NCBI RefSeq assembly: GCF_000512695.2
Contig: NZ_AZRW02000022.1
Coordinates: 1-64,000 of the forward strand
DNA: 64,000 nucleotides
DNA from: Pseudomonas sp. QTF5
GTDB lineage: Bacteria > Pseudomonadota > Gammaproteobacteria > Pseudomonadales > Pseudomonadaceae
Direction of reading: 5' to 3'
Shown: piece by piece, positions 8,782 through 17,191 of the stretch
Position numbering within the stretch: position 1 is the first letter of the stretch
Layout of the letters: every line of letters begins with the position of its first letter
Program-made: the position numbers and the translations under genes
Notes under the pieces: model-generated
Told to the model about the DNA's origin: nothing
Seen by the model: the letters and a program-made list of their open reading frames with translations, nothing else
Database searches by the model: none

Positions 8782-8801
8782 ATCGAATTGATCGATTCGA
8801 T
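8782..8801. promoter_or_regulatory. Operator-like inverted repeat for the Lrp-type gene
   Basis: ATCGAAT and ATTCGAT, a perfect 7-base inverted repeat with a 6-base spacer (TGATCG), lie 25 bases upstream of the regulator start. A further ATGATCGAT follows at 8804. The position suits autoregulation. Binding by this regulator is inferred from position only. Confidence 0.45.
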
Positions 8802-8883
8802 AAATGATCGATAAGCCCCATCATAGATAAGAAATGCCCGGCACCGAATGTAAAAATTCCTCCAGTGACTTTGGAGACCGAAC

Positions 8884-9222
8884 ATGCCGCATTTAGAAGC
8901 CGTGAACACCCCGCCCGCCCGTGCCGATGTCTGGAACGTCAGCAACGCCCACTGCCGCGTTCACTATCAATTACTGGCCGAGGCCGAACCGGATCTGCTG
9001 TGTCGGGCGCTCAATCTGTTCGCCTTGCAGTTTCTGACGCCGCAGCAGGTCAACGTACAGCGTATGGACGATCTGCTATCGGTCGACATCGTCATGGACG
9101 GCCTGAGCTGGCACCGGGCCCAGGTGATCGCGGAAAAATTACGTAACCTGATCAGCGTCTGCTCGGTGAACCTGCAAGCGGCTGATTCTGAGTGGGGAGA
9201 GCCGGCTCAGGCAGCTGGTTAA
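8884..9222 (+). CDS. Small hypothetical protein
   Basis: A 112-residue acidic protein that I do not recognise. The central part (about residues 20-95) has a pattern of alternating short strands and helices: VSNAHCRVHYQLL, CRALNLFALQFL, DLLSVDIVMDGL, AQVIAEKLRNLI, SVCSVNLQ. That order fits a small ferredoxin-like (ACT-like) fold. There is no signal peptide or membrane segment. It is divergent from the Lrp-type regulator, whose ligand domain has a similar fold, and may be controlled by it. Function unknown. Confidence 0.7.
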   Translation: MPHLEAVNTPPARADVWNVSNAHCRVHYQLLAEAEPDLLCRALNLFALQFLTPQQVNVQRMDDLLSVDIVMDGLSWHRAQVIAEKLRNLISVCSVNLQAADSEWGEPAQAAG

Positions 9223-9323
9223 AAAAACCCTGAAAAAACCCGACACGTCTTGGTCCGGTAGTGGCCCAACGGTCTACGGGTGCGCGACTATCCTTTGCGA
9301 ACGGTTGTTCATAAGGAGCCCGC

Positions 9324-11108
9324 ATGTCCGTTCAACTCGCCACTCAGGACCGCTGGCTGGACCTCAATGATTTGCTGCGTGAATTGGTCGCCCAAGGCTT
9401 TATCAGCCAGGATTCGGCCGAATACGCACTCAACGCCCGCCGCCGTCACGCCATAAATGGTCAGCAGCACCCGCTGGAATTCATCGCCAGCCAACACCTG
9501 GACGACCTCAGCCGTCCCGGCAAACACCTCGATCTGGAAAGCCTGACGCTCTGGCTGTCTCAGCAGGCCGGTCAGCCTTACTTGCGCATCGACCCGCTGA
9601 AAATCAATGTCGCTGCCATTACGCCGTTGATGTCCTATGCCTTCGCCCAACGCCACAAGATTCTGGCGGTGTCCGTCGACCGCGATGCCGTCACCGTGGC
9701 CAGTGCCCAGCCCTTCGTCAGCAGCTGGGAAGCCGACCTGACCCATGTGTTGAAGCTGCCAATCAAGCGCGTAGTGGCCAACCCGGTGGATATCCAGCGC
9801 TTCAGCGTGGAGTTTTTCCGCCTGGCCAAATCGGTCAGCGGCGCCACCAACGCCGATCAACAGATAAGCAGCCTGGGCAATTTCGAACAGTTGCTCAACC
9901 TCGGCGCCAGTGACCAGGAGCCGGACGCCAACGATGCGCACATCGTCAACATTGTCGATTGGTTGTTCCAGTACGCGTTCCAGCAACGGGCCAGTGATAT
10001 CCACATCGAACCCCGGCGCGAGCAAGGCACGGTGCGCTTTCGCATCGACGGTGTGCTGCACAACGTCTATCAATTCCCGCCGCAGGTGACCATGGCCATC
10101 GTCAGCCGCCTGAAAAGCCTGGGGCGGATGAACGTAGCGGAAAAACGCAAACCCCAGGACGGTCGGGTCAAGACCAAAACCCCGGACGGCGGTGAAGTCG
10201 AGTTGCGGCTGTCGACATTACCGACGGCGTTCGGCGAAAAAATGGTCATGCGGATCTTCGACCCCGAAGTGCTGCTCAAGGACTTCGATCAGCTGGGTTT
10301 TTCCGCCGATGACCTGCGTCGCTGGCAAGACATGACCCGCCAGCCCAATGGCATCATTCTGGTGACCGGGCCGACCGGGTCAGGCAAGACCACCACGCTG
10401 TACACCACCCTGAAGAAACTGGCGACGCCGGAGGTCAACCTCTGCACCATCGAAGACCCGATCGAAATGGTCGAACCGGCGTTCAATCAGATGCAGGTCC
10501 AGCACAACATCGACCTGACCTTTGCCGCCGGTGTGCGCGCACTGATGCGGCAAGACCCGGACATCATCATGATCGGCGAGATCCGCGACCTCGAAACCGC
10601 AGAGATGGCGATTCAGGCGGCACTCACCGGCCACTTGGTGCTGTCGACGTTACACACCAACGACGCCCCGAGCGCCATCAGCCGCCTGCTGGAACTCGGC
10701 GTGCCGCATTACCTGATCAAGGCCACGGTGCTCGGGGTCATGGCTCAGCGCCTGGTCCGGACTCTCTGCCCGCACTGCAAGGCGCCGCTGACCCTGGGCG
10801 AGGACGACTGGCAAACCCTGACCCGGCCCTGGCAAGCGCCACTGCCAGGCAACGCACAACGCGCCATCGGATGCCTGGAGTGCCGCGAAACCGGCTATCG
10901 CGGCCGCGCCGGGGTGTACGAAATCATGCAGCTGACTGACGGCATTAAAGCGCTGATCAACCCTGATACCGATTTGCTGGCGGTCCGGCGTCAGGCCTTC
11001 AAGGAAGGCATGCGCAGTTTGCGGTTGTCGGGGGCGCAGAAAGTGGCGGCGGGTTTGACCACGATCGAAGAGGTGTTGCGCGTGACGCCGCAGAGTGAGC
11101 AGAAGTAG
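9324..11108 (+). CDS. GspE/PilB-type secretion ATPase (orphan)
   Basis: A 594-residue hexameric ATPase of the type II secretion / type IV pilus family, expected at the cytoplasmic face of the inner membrane. An N-terminal MshE-like domain precedes the core. Walker A is GPTGSGKTTTLY (about 349-360). The Asp box and Walker B/His region lie around DPDIIMIGEIRD (about 411-422) and LTGHLVLSTLHTND. A zinc-finger pair, CPHC near 482 and CLEC near 518, matches GspE. An AAGGAG ribosome site precedes the ATG. No gsp or pil genes are adjacent, so it must serve a machine encoded elsewhere or act alone. Confidence 0.92.
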   Translation: MSVQLATQDRWLDLNDLLRELVAQGFISQDSAEYALNARRRHAINGQQHPLEFIASQHLDDLSRPGKHLDLESLTLWLSQQAGQPYLRIDPLKINVAAITPLMSYAFAQRHKILAVSVDRDAVTVASAQPFVSSWEADLTHVLKLPIKRVVANPVDIQRFSVEFFRLAKSVSGATNADQQISSLGNFEQLLNLGASDQEPDANDAHIVNIVDWLFQYAFQQRASDIHIEPRREQGTVRFRIDGVLHNVYQFPPQVTMAIVSRLKSLGRMNVAEKRKPQDGRVKTKTPDGGEVELRLSTLPTAFGEKMVMRIFDPEVLLKDFDQLGFSADDLRRWQDMTRQPNGIILVTGPTGSGKTTTLYTTLKKLATPEVNLCTIEDPIEMVEPAFNQMQVQHNIDLTFAAGVRALMRQDPDIIMIGEIRDLETAEMAIQAALTGHLVLSTLHTNDAPSAISRLLELGVPHYLIKATVLGVMAQRLVRTLCPHCKAPLTLGEDDWQTLTRPWQAPLPGNAQRAIGCLECRETGYRGRAGVYEIMQLTDGIKALINPDTDLLAVRRQAFKEGMRSLRLSGAQKVAAGLTTIEEVLRVTPQSEQK

Positions 11109-11224
11109 CCCTGATGCCGGTCAACTAAGCCGTAGGAGCTGCCGCAGGCCGATAAACGTCACGGAACTCGATTGGGTAATTGGCGATCAAAGCCCCCAGT
11201 TAAAACCCAGTGGAGTCACCTTTT

Positions 11225-11545
11225 ATGCGTCTCAAACTTGCTGTCGCTACCTTCGCCGTGTTGTCCCTTCCAGTCGGTTCGGCGATGGCTGATGACAGCT
11301 TTTTGCGTAACGTCCTTACTTCCGGTGCCACCACCGGTACGTCCTACCTGACCTCCAGGGATCACAAGCTGGTCGTCGCCGCTCAGGACGACGCCAGCAG
11401 CTTTGTCGCCAGTGACGGCACAATTCGCGGCCCCTACCTGGAAGCTGCGATGCAGAAAGTCCGCGCCGACAACCCTGGCCTGCAAGCCACGGACATGGAA
11501 CTGGCGAACGCAATCCTGGCGAAGAATGCCATCGCCTCGAAATAA
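11225..11545 (+). CDS. DUF2388-type small exported protein
   Basis: A 106-residue protein with a signal peptide (residues 1-22, ending SAMA before DDSF). The mature part carries the segment TSGATTGTSYLTS and ends with a helical region. It resembles the Pseudomonas DUF2388/TIGR02448 family, whose function is unknown. The start at 11225 is preceded by GGAG eleven bases upstream. A strong terminator follows directly, so it is probably a single-gene transcript, possibly with the upstream ATPase gene. Confidence 0.8.
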   Translation: MRLKLAVATFAVLSLPVGSAMADDSFLRNVLTSGATTGTSYLTSRDHKLVVAAQDDASSFVASDGTIRGPYLEAAMQKVRADNPGLQATDMELANAILAKNAIASK

Positions 11546-11560
11546 GATTCGTTGCTTAAC

Positions 11561-11592
11561 AAAATGCCGCTCATATGAGCGGCATTTTTTTT
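11561..11592 (+). terminator. Rho-independent terminator
   Basis: A perfect palindromic stem, ATGCCGCTCAT pairing with ATGAGCGGCAT, is followed by eight T residues just after the DUF2388-type gene. Confidence 0.93.
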
Positions 11593-11610
11593 GCCTGAAA
11601 TGCGATCAAT

Positions 11611-11701
11611 TGTGGGAGCGGGCTTGCTCGCGAAAGCGGTGTTTCAGTCGACATCAATGGTGAAAGTTAAACCGCTTTCGCGAGCAAGCCCGCTCCCACA
11701 T
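11611..11701. repeat. Inverted REP pair
   Basis: GTGGGAGCGGGCTTGCTCGC from 11613 and its inverted copy ending at 11701 flank about 35 bases. Both arms also share the extension AAAGCGGT/ACCGCTTT. It lies between convergent genes, just beyond the gcvP stop. Confidence 0.9.
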
Positions 11702-11723
11702 TAGATCTTCATCTCTCGTGATT

Positions 11724-14597
11724 TCAGCGGTATTCATCCACCGGCACACACGCACAAAACAGATTGCGGTCACCGTAGACATTGTCCACACGGTTCACCA
11801 CCGGCCAATACTTATGGGCCTTGGTGTGAGCATCCGGCGTCACCGCCCGCTCAATGCTGTACGGCCGCTCCCAAACCCCGATGATATCGGCCAAGGTATG
11901 CGGCGAACGTTTCAGCGGGTTGTCCTCGGCGGGCCAATTGCCGTTCTGCACCTCGGTGATTTCCGCACGAATACTCAGCATCGCGCCGATAAAACGGTCC
12001 AGCTCCGCCTTCGACTCACTCTCGGTCGGTTCGACCATCAACGTCCCCGGCACCGGGAACGACATGGTTGGCGCATGGAAGCCGTAGTCCATCAGGCGCT
12101 TGGCAACGTCCTCTTCACTGATTCCGGTCAGCGCCTTGAGCGGCCGCAAATCGAGGATGCATTCGTGGGCCACGCGCTCGTTGCGCCCGGTGTAGAGCAC
12201 CGGGAACGCCCCGGACAAATGCCGCGCCAGGTAATTCGCGGCGAGAATCGCTACCTCGCTCGCATCTGCCAGTTGCGGCCCCATCATGGCGATATACATC
12301 CAGCTGATGGGCAGAATGCTTGCACTGCCCCAAGGGGCCGCGCTCACTGCGCCGTTTTCCGGTAGCGGGCCATCGATGGGCACCACTGGGTGATTGGCGA
12401 CGAATGGCGCCAGGTGCGCCCGAACGCCGATCGGGCCCATCCCCGGCCCGCCTCCGCCGTGGGGAATGCAGAAGGTTTTGTGCAGGTTCATGTGCGACAC
12501 GTCGGCACCGATGTCTGCCGGCCGTGCCAATCCAACCTGCGCATTAAGGTTGGCGCCATCCATGTACACCTGACCGCCATGGCTGTGGATAACTTCACAG
12601 ATCTCGCTGATGCCTTCCTCGTAGACACCGTGGGTAGAAGGATAAGTCGCCATCAGGCAGGCGAGTTTGTCCCCCGCCTCCGCGGCTTTTTCTTTCAAGT
12701 CATCCAGATCGACATTACCCCCCTCGTCACACTCGACGATCACCACCCGCATCCCGGCCATTTGCGCCGAGGCCGGGTTGGTGCCGTGGGCAGAAGACGG
12801 AATCAGGCAGATATCCCGCGCGCCCTGATGGCGGCTCTCGTGATATTTGCGAATCGCCAGCAACCCGGCGTACTCGCCCTGAGCGCCCGAGTTGGGTTGC
12901 ATGCAGATCGCATCGAAACCGGTGATCGCGCAGAGCCAGCGTTCCAGCTCCTCGATCATCAAGGAATAACCCACCACCTGTTCTTTCGGCACGAACGGAT
13001 GCAGGTTGGCGAACTGCGGCCAGGTGATGGGGATCATCTCGCTGGTGGCATTGAGCTTCATGGTGCAGGAGCCCAGCGGAATCATCGATTGATTGAGCGC
13101 CAGGTCTTTGTTTTCCAGCTGCTTGAGATAACGCAGCATTTCGGTTTCGCTGTGATGAGCGTTGAACACCGGATGACGCAGATACGGCGTACTGCGTTGC
13201 AACCCGGCAGGAATGCCAGATGCCAGCGCTTCCGCGTCCAACTCGCCGACGTTGAGGCCATGATCGGCACCGAGAAACACGTCGAACAGCTTCGCCACGG
13301 TGGTTTCGTCACAGGTTTCGTCGAGGCTCAGGCCGAGCTGCCCACGGCCGAGAATGCGCAAATTGATCTGCGCCGCCTGAGCACTTTCAATGATCGCGGT
13401 CTGAGTGCCACCGACCTCCAGGGTCAGTGTGTCGAAGAAATGTTGGTTGAGACGGGCAATACCGTGACGCTCCAGGCCGGCAGCGAGGATGCAGGTTAGA
13501 CGGTGCACTCGCTGGGCAATCCGTTTGAGCCCCTCCGGACCGTGGTAGACCGCGTAGAAACTGGCGATATTGGCCAGCAGCACTTGCGCGGTGCAGATGT
13601 TCGAGTTGGCTTTCTCCCGGCGGATATGTTGCTCGCGGGTTTGCAGGGCCATGCGCAGGGCGACGTTGCCGCGGGCGTCTTTCGACACGCCGATGATCCG
13701 CCCCGGAATCGCCCGTTTGTATTCGTCGCGACTGGCAAAAAACGCCGCGTGCGGGCCGCCGTAACCCATGGGCACGCCGAATCGCTGGGAGGAACCGAAC
13801 ACTACGTCGGCGCCCAGCTCCCCCGGCGGGGTCAGCAACAGCAGGCTTAGAAGATCGGTCGCCACACAGGCCAGAGCTTGCTGGGCATGCAGTTGATCGA
13901 TCAATGGACGCAGATCGCGCACTTCGCCATGGGTGTCGGGATATTGCAGCAGCGCGCCGAACACCTGGTGCTGTTTCAAGTTATCCACAGCATCGACGAT
14001 CAGCTCGAAACCGAACCCTTCGGCCCGAGTCCGTACCACGGAAATGGTCTGCGAGTGGCAATTCTCATCGACGAAAAACAGGTTACTTCTGGATTTGGCT
14101 ACGCGCTTGGCCAATGCCATGGCCTCGGCTGCCGCCGTCGCTTCATCGAGCAGCGAGGCGTTGGCCAGTTCCAGGCCGGTCAGGTCGATGGTCAGCTGCT
14201 GGAAATTCAGCAACGCTTCGAGCCGGCCTTGGGCGATCTCTGGTTGATAGGGGGTGTAAGCGGTGTACCAACCGGGATTTTCCAGCACGTTGCGCAGGAT
14301 GACGGCCGGCGTGAGGGTGCCGTGGTAACCCATGCCGATCAGGCTGGTCCAGACCTGGTTCTGCTCGGCGTAGCTGCGCAGTTTGGCCAGTGCAGCTTCT
14401 TCATCGAGGGCGGGCGGCAAGTCCAGTGGTCGGTTGAGGCGGATTCCCGGCGGCACCGTCTGCTCGATAAGCTCGACCCGGCTGCCAAGGCCGAGGCTGT
14501 CGAGCATCGCCTGCTGCTCGGCGGCATCGGGGCCGAGGTGGCGGCGCAGGAAGGTGTTGGGGTCGCGTAACTGGCTCAAGGACGGCAACTGGGACAT
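11724..14597 (-). CDS. gcvP: Glycine dehydrogenase (decarboxylating), P protein
   Basis: A 957-residue PLP enzyme of the glycine cleavage system. It decarboxylates glycine and loads the aminomethyl group on lipoylated GcvH. The PLP lysine is in HMNLHKTFCIPHGGGGPG (Lys at about 706). The glycine-rich loop follows it, and the two homologous halves of a fused P protein are present. The ATG at 14597 (MSQLPSLSQL) is preferred because GAGAGAG lies upstream; a more upstream TTG is possible. It is separated from gcvH by two unrelated genes on the opposite strand, so it needs its own promoter. In P. aeruginosa the three gcv genes are adjacent, as I recall. Confidence 0.96.
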   Translation of the reverse strand: MSQLPSLSQLRDPNTFLRRHLGPDAAEQQAMLDSLGLGSRVELIEQTVPPGIRLNRPLDLPPALDEEAALAKLRSYAEQNQVWTSLIGMGYHGTLTPAVILRNVLENPGWYTAYTPYQPEIAQGRLEALLNFQQLTIDLTGLELANASLLDEATAAAEAMALAKRVAKSRSNLFFVDENCHSQTISVVRTRAEGFGFELIVDAVDNLKQHQVFGALLQYPDTHGEVRDLRPLIDQLHAQQALACVATDLLSLLLLTPPGELGADVVFGSSQRFGVPMGYGGPHAAFFASRDEYKRAIPGRIIGVSKDARGNVALRMALQTREQHIRREKANSNICTAQVLLANIASFYAVYHGPEGLKRIAQRVHRLTCILAAGLERHGIARLNQHFFDTLTLEVGGTQTAIIESAQAAQINLRILGRGQLGLSLDETCDETTVAKLFDVFLGADHGLNVGELDAEALASGIPAGLQRSTPYLRHPVFNAHHSETEMLRYLKQLENKDLALNQSMIPLGSCTMKLNATSEMIPITWPQFANLHPFVPKEQVVGYSLMIEELERWLCAITGFDAICMQPNSGAQGEYAGLLAIRKYHESRHQGARDICLIPSSAHGTNPASAQMAGMRVVIVECDEGGNVDLDDLKEKAAEAGDKLACLMATYPSTHGVYEEGISEICEVIHSHGGQVYMDGANLNAQVGLARPADIGADVSHMNLHKTFCIPHGGGGPGMGPIGVRAHLAPFVANHPVVPIDGPLPENGAVSAAPWGSASILPISWMYIAMMGPQLADASEVAILAANYLARHLSGAFPVLYTGRNERVAHECILDLRPLKALTGISEEDVAKRLMDYGFHAPTMSFPVPGTLMVEPTESESKAELDRFIGAMLSIRAEITEVQNGNWPAEDNPLKRSPHTLADIIGVWERPYSIERAVTPDAHTKAHKYWPVVNRVDNVYGDRNLFCACVPVDEYR

Positions 14598-15086
14598 GAC
14601 GGGCTCTCTCTTGACTGGCGCTCGGCGTCGATGCAATGCGGTCAAACCAGCATAGCTCCCCCTACGCGCGCGGCATGGCGTCTTTGCACCTCAGGCTCAT
14701 GATGCGCGGAGCCCTGTAACCCCCGCCCGCCTATCGAGCGCACCGTTTGTAATGTCGTATTACAAACCTTTTTTATTTCAGCGATATATACAGTTGCCAA
14801 TAGCTATAAACAGGGGAAGTTCTTGCTATTTTTTTGCGCCAGAAATAGGCCATCTCTACGCCAAATTAAAAAAACGCCTGTAAACATGTGAAAAACCAGC
14901 ATTAGCCAGCACCCTCTTTTTCTGGAAAAACCAATCGCGATAGATAAGACGCAACAATAGCTAATCAATCTATAGATCAAAAAACGGCATGCTATGTTTG
15001 TCTAGGGCTGGGCACGGGAGACAAAACGCCACTACCCAGTTACAACCAAACTCGATGCTTCAACTTATTCGAAATGGAGTTCAAAA
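14598..15086. promoter_or_regulatory. Divergent gap between gcvP and the islet
   Basis: About 490 bases without a gene. The gcvP-proximal 150 bases are GC-rich. From about 14740 the sequence turns abruptly AT-rich and stays so into the islet genes. It holds an inverted repeat at 14746-14766. I looked for a glycine riboswitch in both directions and saw no typical aptamer. The promoter of the first islet gene should lie between about 14770 and 15050; no confident -35/-10 pair could be picked. Confidence 0.6.
14746..14766. promoter_or_regulatory. Perfect 8-base inverted repeat
   Basis: TTTGTAAT and ATTACAAA are separated by GTCGT, exactly at the change from GC-rich to AT-rich DNA. The symmetry suits a GntR- or TyrR-like dimer. 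It lies 149 bases upstream of the gcvP start and 320 upstream of the islet gene. Which gene it controls is not known. Confidence 0.4.
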
Positions 15087-15776
15087 ATGAGTAGCCAACA
15101 AGTAATTTTATTCATCGAAGAAGAGCAGTTGATTGCACAAAAAAACAACAACTACAGTCTTTACCTAGCCAAAAAGGTAAACAATGACTTTACGGTTATC
15201 TGGCAATCAAAAGGTGCCAAAGCTACCGTTAATAACCCTAGCTATCAATACCGCAATACGTTCGACATCACGACACCCTCGTTCATGGTCAACTTTACCA
15301 ACGATCCGATTCAACAAGGTGATGTCACTTTCACTTCCGGCGGAAAAAATTTGCCCATCAGCACCGGTCAAACAACAATACTGGATGCAAACGGCGTGTT
15401 TTCACCGGCAAAAAACGGCGGCAAGCCATCGGATGTGCTTATTACCAACCAATTGCAAGGTAATCCACACGAAATACTGCTGGATTCCAACGGCAAGAAT
15501 ATCTGGGTAAACCGCCAGAGCGGCATGAACATCGGCACCGCGACACTGACACCAAAAGACCAATACCAACTCTGGTTCGGCAACCTTCAAGAAACAGGCT
15601 CGCTGATTGCCAGCAACTTATCCGACGCCTATGTGGCAACCTTGCAGAATGGAGGCAGTATTACCCTCACCTATACAGACGAAGGCACTTGGGTAACTGG
15701 CGAACCAGCCAAGCGCCTAAGCGAAGCAGAAGTCAAGGCGCTTCATGCCAGGGTCGGGATCAAAGATGCTGCATAG
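15087..15776 (+). CDS. Islet protein A, unknown function
   Basis: A 229-residue protein I do not recognise. It has no signal peptide, membrane segment or cysteine. The sequence is rich in Asn, Thr, Gly, Ser and aromatic residues in strand-like alternation, suggesting an all-beta fold. The C-terminal tail (EPAKRLSEAEVKALHARV) looks helical. A GGAG site lies eight bases before the ATG. It is about 65% identical by eye, without gaps, to the next gene. Base composition is clearly more AT-rich than the gcv genes around it. The pair is inserted between gcvP and gcvH on the opposite strand. A secreted or stored sugar-binding or toxin-like protein is only one possibility. Confidence 0.85.
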   Translation: MSSQQVILFIEEEQLIAQKNNNYSLYLAKKVNNDFTVIWQSKGAKATVNNPSYQYRNTFDITTPSFMVNFTNDPIQQGDVTFTSGGKNLPISTGQTTILDANGVFSPAKNGGKPSDVLITNQLQGNPHEILLDSNGKNIWVNRQSGMNIGTATLTPKDQYQLWFGNLQETGSLIASNLSDAYVATLQNGGSITLTYTDEGTWVTGEPAKRLSEAEVKALHARVGIKDAA

Positions 15777-15867
15777 CCTGCCGGGCTGATCGGGCATCGT
15801 CTGCCGGATGGGCTGTGAGTATTACGCGTACTGTTTACAACCTTTAGACAGCAGGCTTTTCTTAGGG

Positions 15868-15907
15868 AATAAAAACCCTGTGCATCGTGGATCTACAGGG
15901 TTTTTAT
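15868..15907 (+). terminator. Rho-independent terminator after islet gene A
   Basis: AAAACCCTGT pairs with ACAGGGTTTT around a 16-base loop, with T residues following. It separates islet genes A and B, so B probably has its own promoter in the next 85 bases. Confidence 0.85.
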
Positions 15908-15993
15908 TAATGCCCCTCGGCCGTGGATACTATCGGGCCAGATGGATCTGGATTTCCGCCATAAAATATCCCGCCGGATTAATGGGAAACACC

Positions 15994-16689
15994 ATGAGCA
16001 ATCAACAAATTATTGTTTATATTGAAGAGACACAATTAATTGCACAGAAAATCAATAATTACAGTCTCTATCTGGCGAAGAAAGTAAACGACACCTTCAC
16101 CGTCATATGGCTATCAAAGGGCCCCAAAGCGGCAACCGGCCAACCCAGCTATCAATACAAAAACATTTTCGATATTTCAAGTGTTTCCTTTATGGTCAAT
16201 TTTACAAACACTCCATTGCAAGAAGGCGATATCACGTTCACTTCAGGAGGCAAAAATCTGACCATCAATACCGGACAAATAACAACATTGAGTGAGTACG
16301 GTGTATTCAGCCCCGCAAAAAATGGCGGTGTGCCGGGAAATATTTTAATCAACAACCAACTTCCGGCCTATCCGCGTGAAATATTACTGGATTCCACAGG
16401 CTGCAGTATCTGGGTGGACTGTTCAGGCGGCATGAATATCGGCGCAACTACCATGACACCAAAAAACCAGTTCCAGTTATGGTTCGGTGCGGCCCAGGCA
16501 ACGGGTTCATTAATTCCTGCCGACGTATCGAATTTTTATGTCGTCACGGTGAACAACGGAGAAACCCAAACAATTACTTACAATGGCAGTGGTGTTTGGG
16601 TTCCCGGCGAACCGGCAAAACGCCTGACAACAGAAGAAGTAACGGCGCTTCACGCCAGAGTAAGTAAAGCGGTAGAAGTGGCAGCATAA
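15994..16689 (+). CDS. Islet protein B, paralogue of A, unknown function
   Basis: A 231-residue protein that aligns with islet protein A from the first residue (MSNQQIIVYIEETQLIAQK) to the tail (EPAKRLTTEEVTALHARV) with no gaps. Shared blocks include NNYSLYLAKKVN, FMVNFTN, TFTSGGKNL, GVFSPAKNGG, MNIG, TPK and QLWFG. Unlike A it has two cysteines, in CSIWVDC (about residues 137-143). The ATG at 15994 is chosen because it matches the start of A; a longer upstream frame runs through the terminator and is not credible. The ribosome site is weak (GGGAAA). Composition is AT-rich like A. Function unknown. Confidence 0.85.
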   Translation: MSNQQIIVYIEETQLIAQKINNYSLYLAKKVNDTFTVIWLSKGPKAATGQPSYQYKNIFDISSVSFMVNFTNTPLQEGDITFTSGGKNLTINTGQITTLSEYGVFSPAKNGGVPGNILINNQLPAYPREILLDSTGCSIWVDCSGGMNIGATTMTPKNQFQLWFGAAQATGSLIPADVSNFYVVTVNNGETQTITYNGSGVWVPGEPAKRLTTEEVTALHARVSKAVEVAA

Positions 16690-16691
16690 AC

Positions 16692-16734
16692 ACAAACGCC
16701 GCGCCCCATGGGAATGGGAACGCGGCGTTCTTGT
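16692..16734. terminator. Hairpin between islet gene B and gcvH
   Basis: AACGCCGCG pairs with CGCGGCGTT around a loop of about 17 bases, between the convergent ends of islet gene B and gcvH. T-runs are poor on both sides, so the strength as a terminator is uncertain. Confidence 0.6.
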
Positions 16735-16757
16735 GGATGATTCGCTTCTGGCGGTAA

Positions 16758-17141
16758 TTACTCGCCGATAGCAGCCTTGTAGGCCACCGGGTCGAGCAGG
16801 TTGTTCAGCTCAGAGGTATCGCTTGGCTCGAGTTTGAAGAACCAGCTGTCATAAGGCGCGCTGTTGACCAGTTCCGGGTTGTTGGCCAACTCTTCGTTAA
16901 CGGCAATGACTTTGCCGGAAACTGGCGAGTAGATATCCGACGCGGCCTTGACCGACTCGACGACACCCGCAGTATCACCGGCAGCGAACACTTTGCCGAT
17001 TTCCGGCAGCTCGACGAACACTACGTCACCCAAGGCTTCCTGAGCATGGTCTGAAATACCCACTTTCACGCCGCCATCATGGTCTAGACGGGCCCATTCG
17101 TGACTCTCGGCAAAACGCAGGTCGACAGGGATTTCGCTCAT
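16758..17141 (-). CDS. gcvH: Glycine cleavage system H protein
   Basis: A 127-residue lipoyl carrier that shuttles the aminomethyl group between GcvP, GcvT and lipoamide dehydrogenase. The lipoylated lysine is in ESVKAASDIYSP (Lys at about 64), the usual position for GcvH. The start at 17141 (MSEIPVDLRF) is preferred to a start five codons upstream because it fits the family length. It lies 51 bases downstream of gcvT and is probably co-transcribed with it. Its former partner gcvP is now across the two-gene islet. Confidence 0.95.
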   Translation of the reverse strand: MSEIPVDLRFAESHEWARLDHDGGVKVGISDHAQEALGDVVFVELPEIGKVFAAGDTAGVVESVKAASDIYSPVSGKVIAVNEELANNPELVNSAPYDSWFFKLEPSDTSELNNLLDPVAYKAAIGE

Positions 17142-17191
17142 GTTCTGTGTCCTCAAGAAAAATGTCAGCGGTCATTGCCCGCCAAAAAAAG

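Noticed and set aside
14598..14770. Glycine riboswitch upstream of gcvP, and likewise upstream of gcvT (18275-18420)
   Set aside because: Both regions were read on the minus strand. Neither has the paired aptamer core expected of glycine riboswitches.
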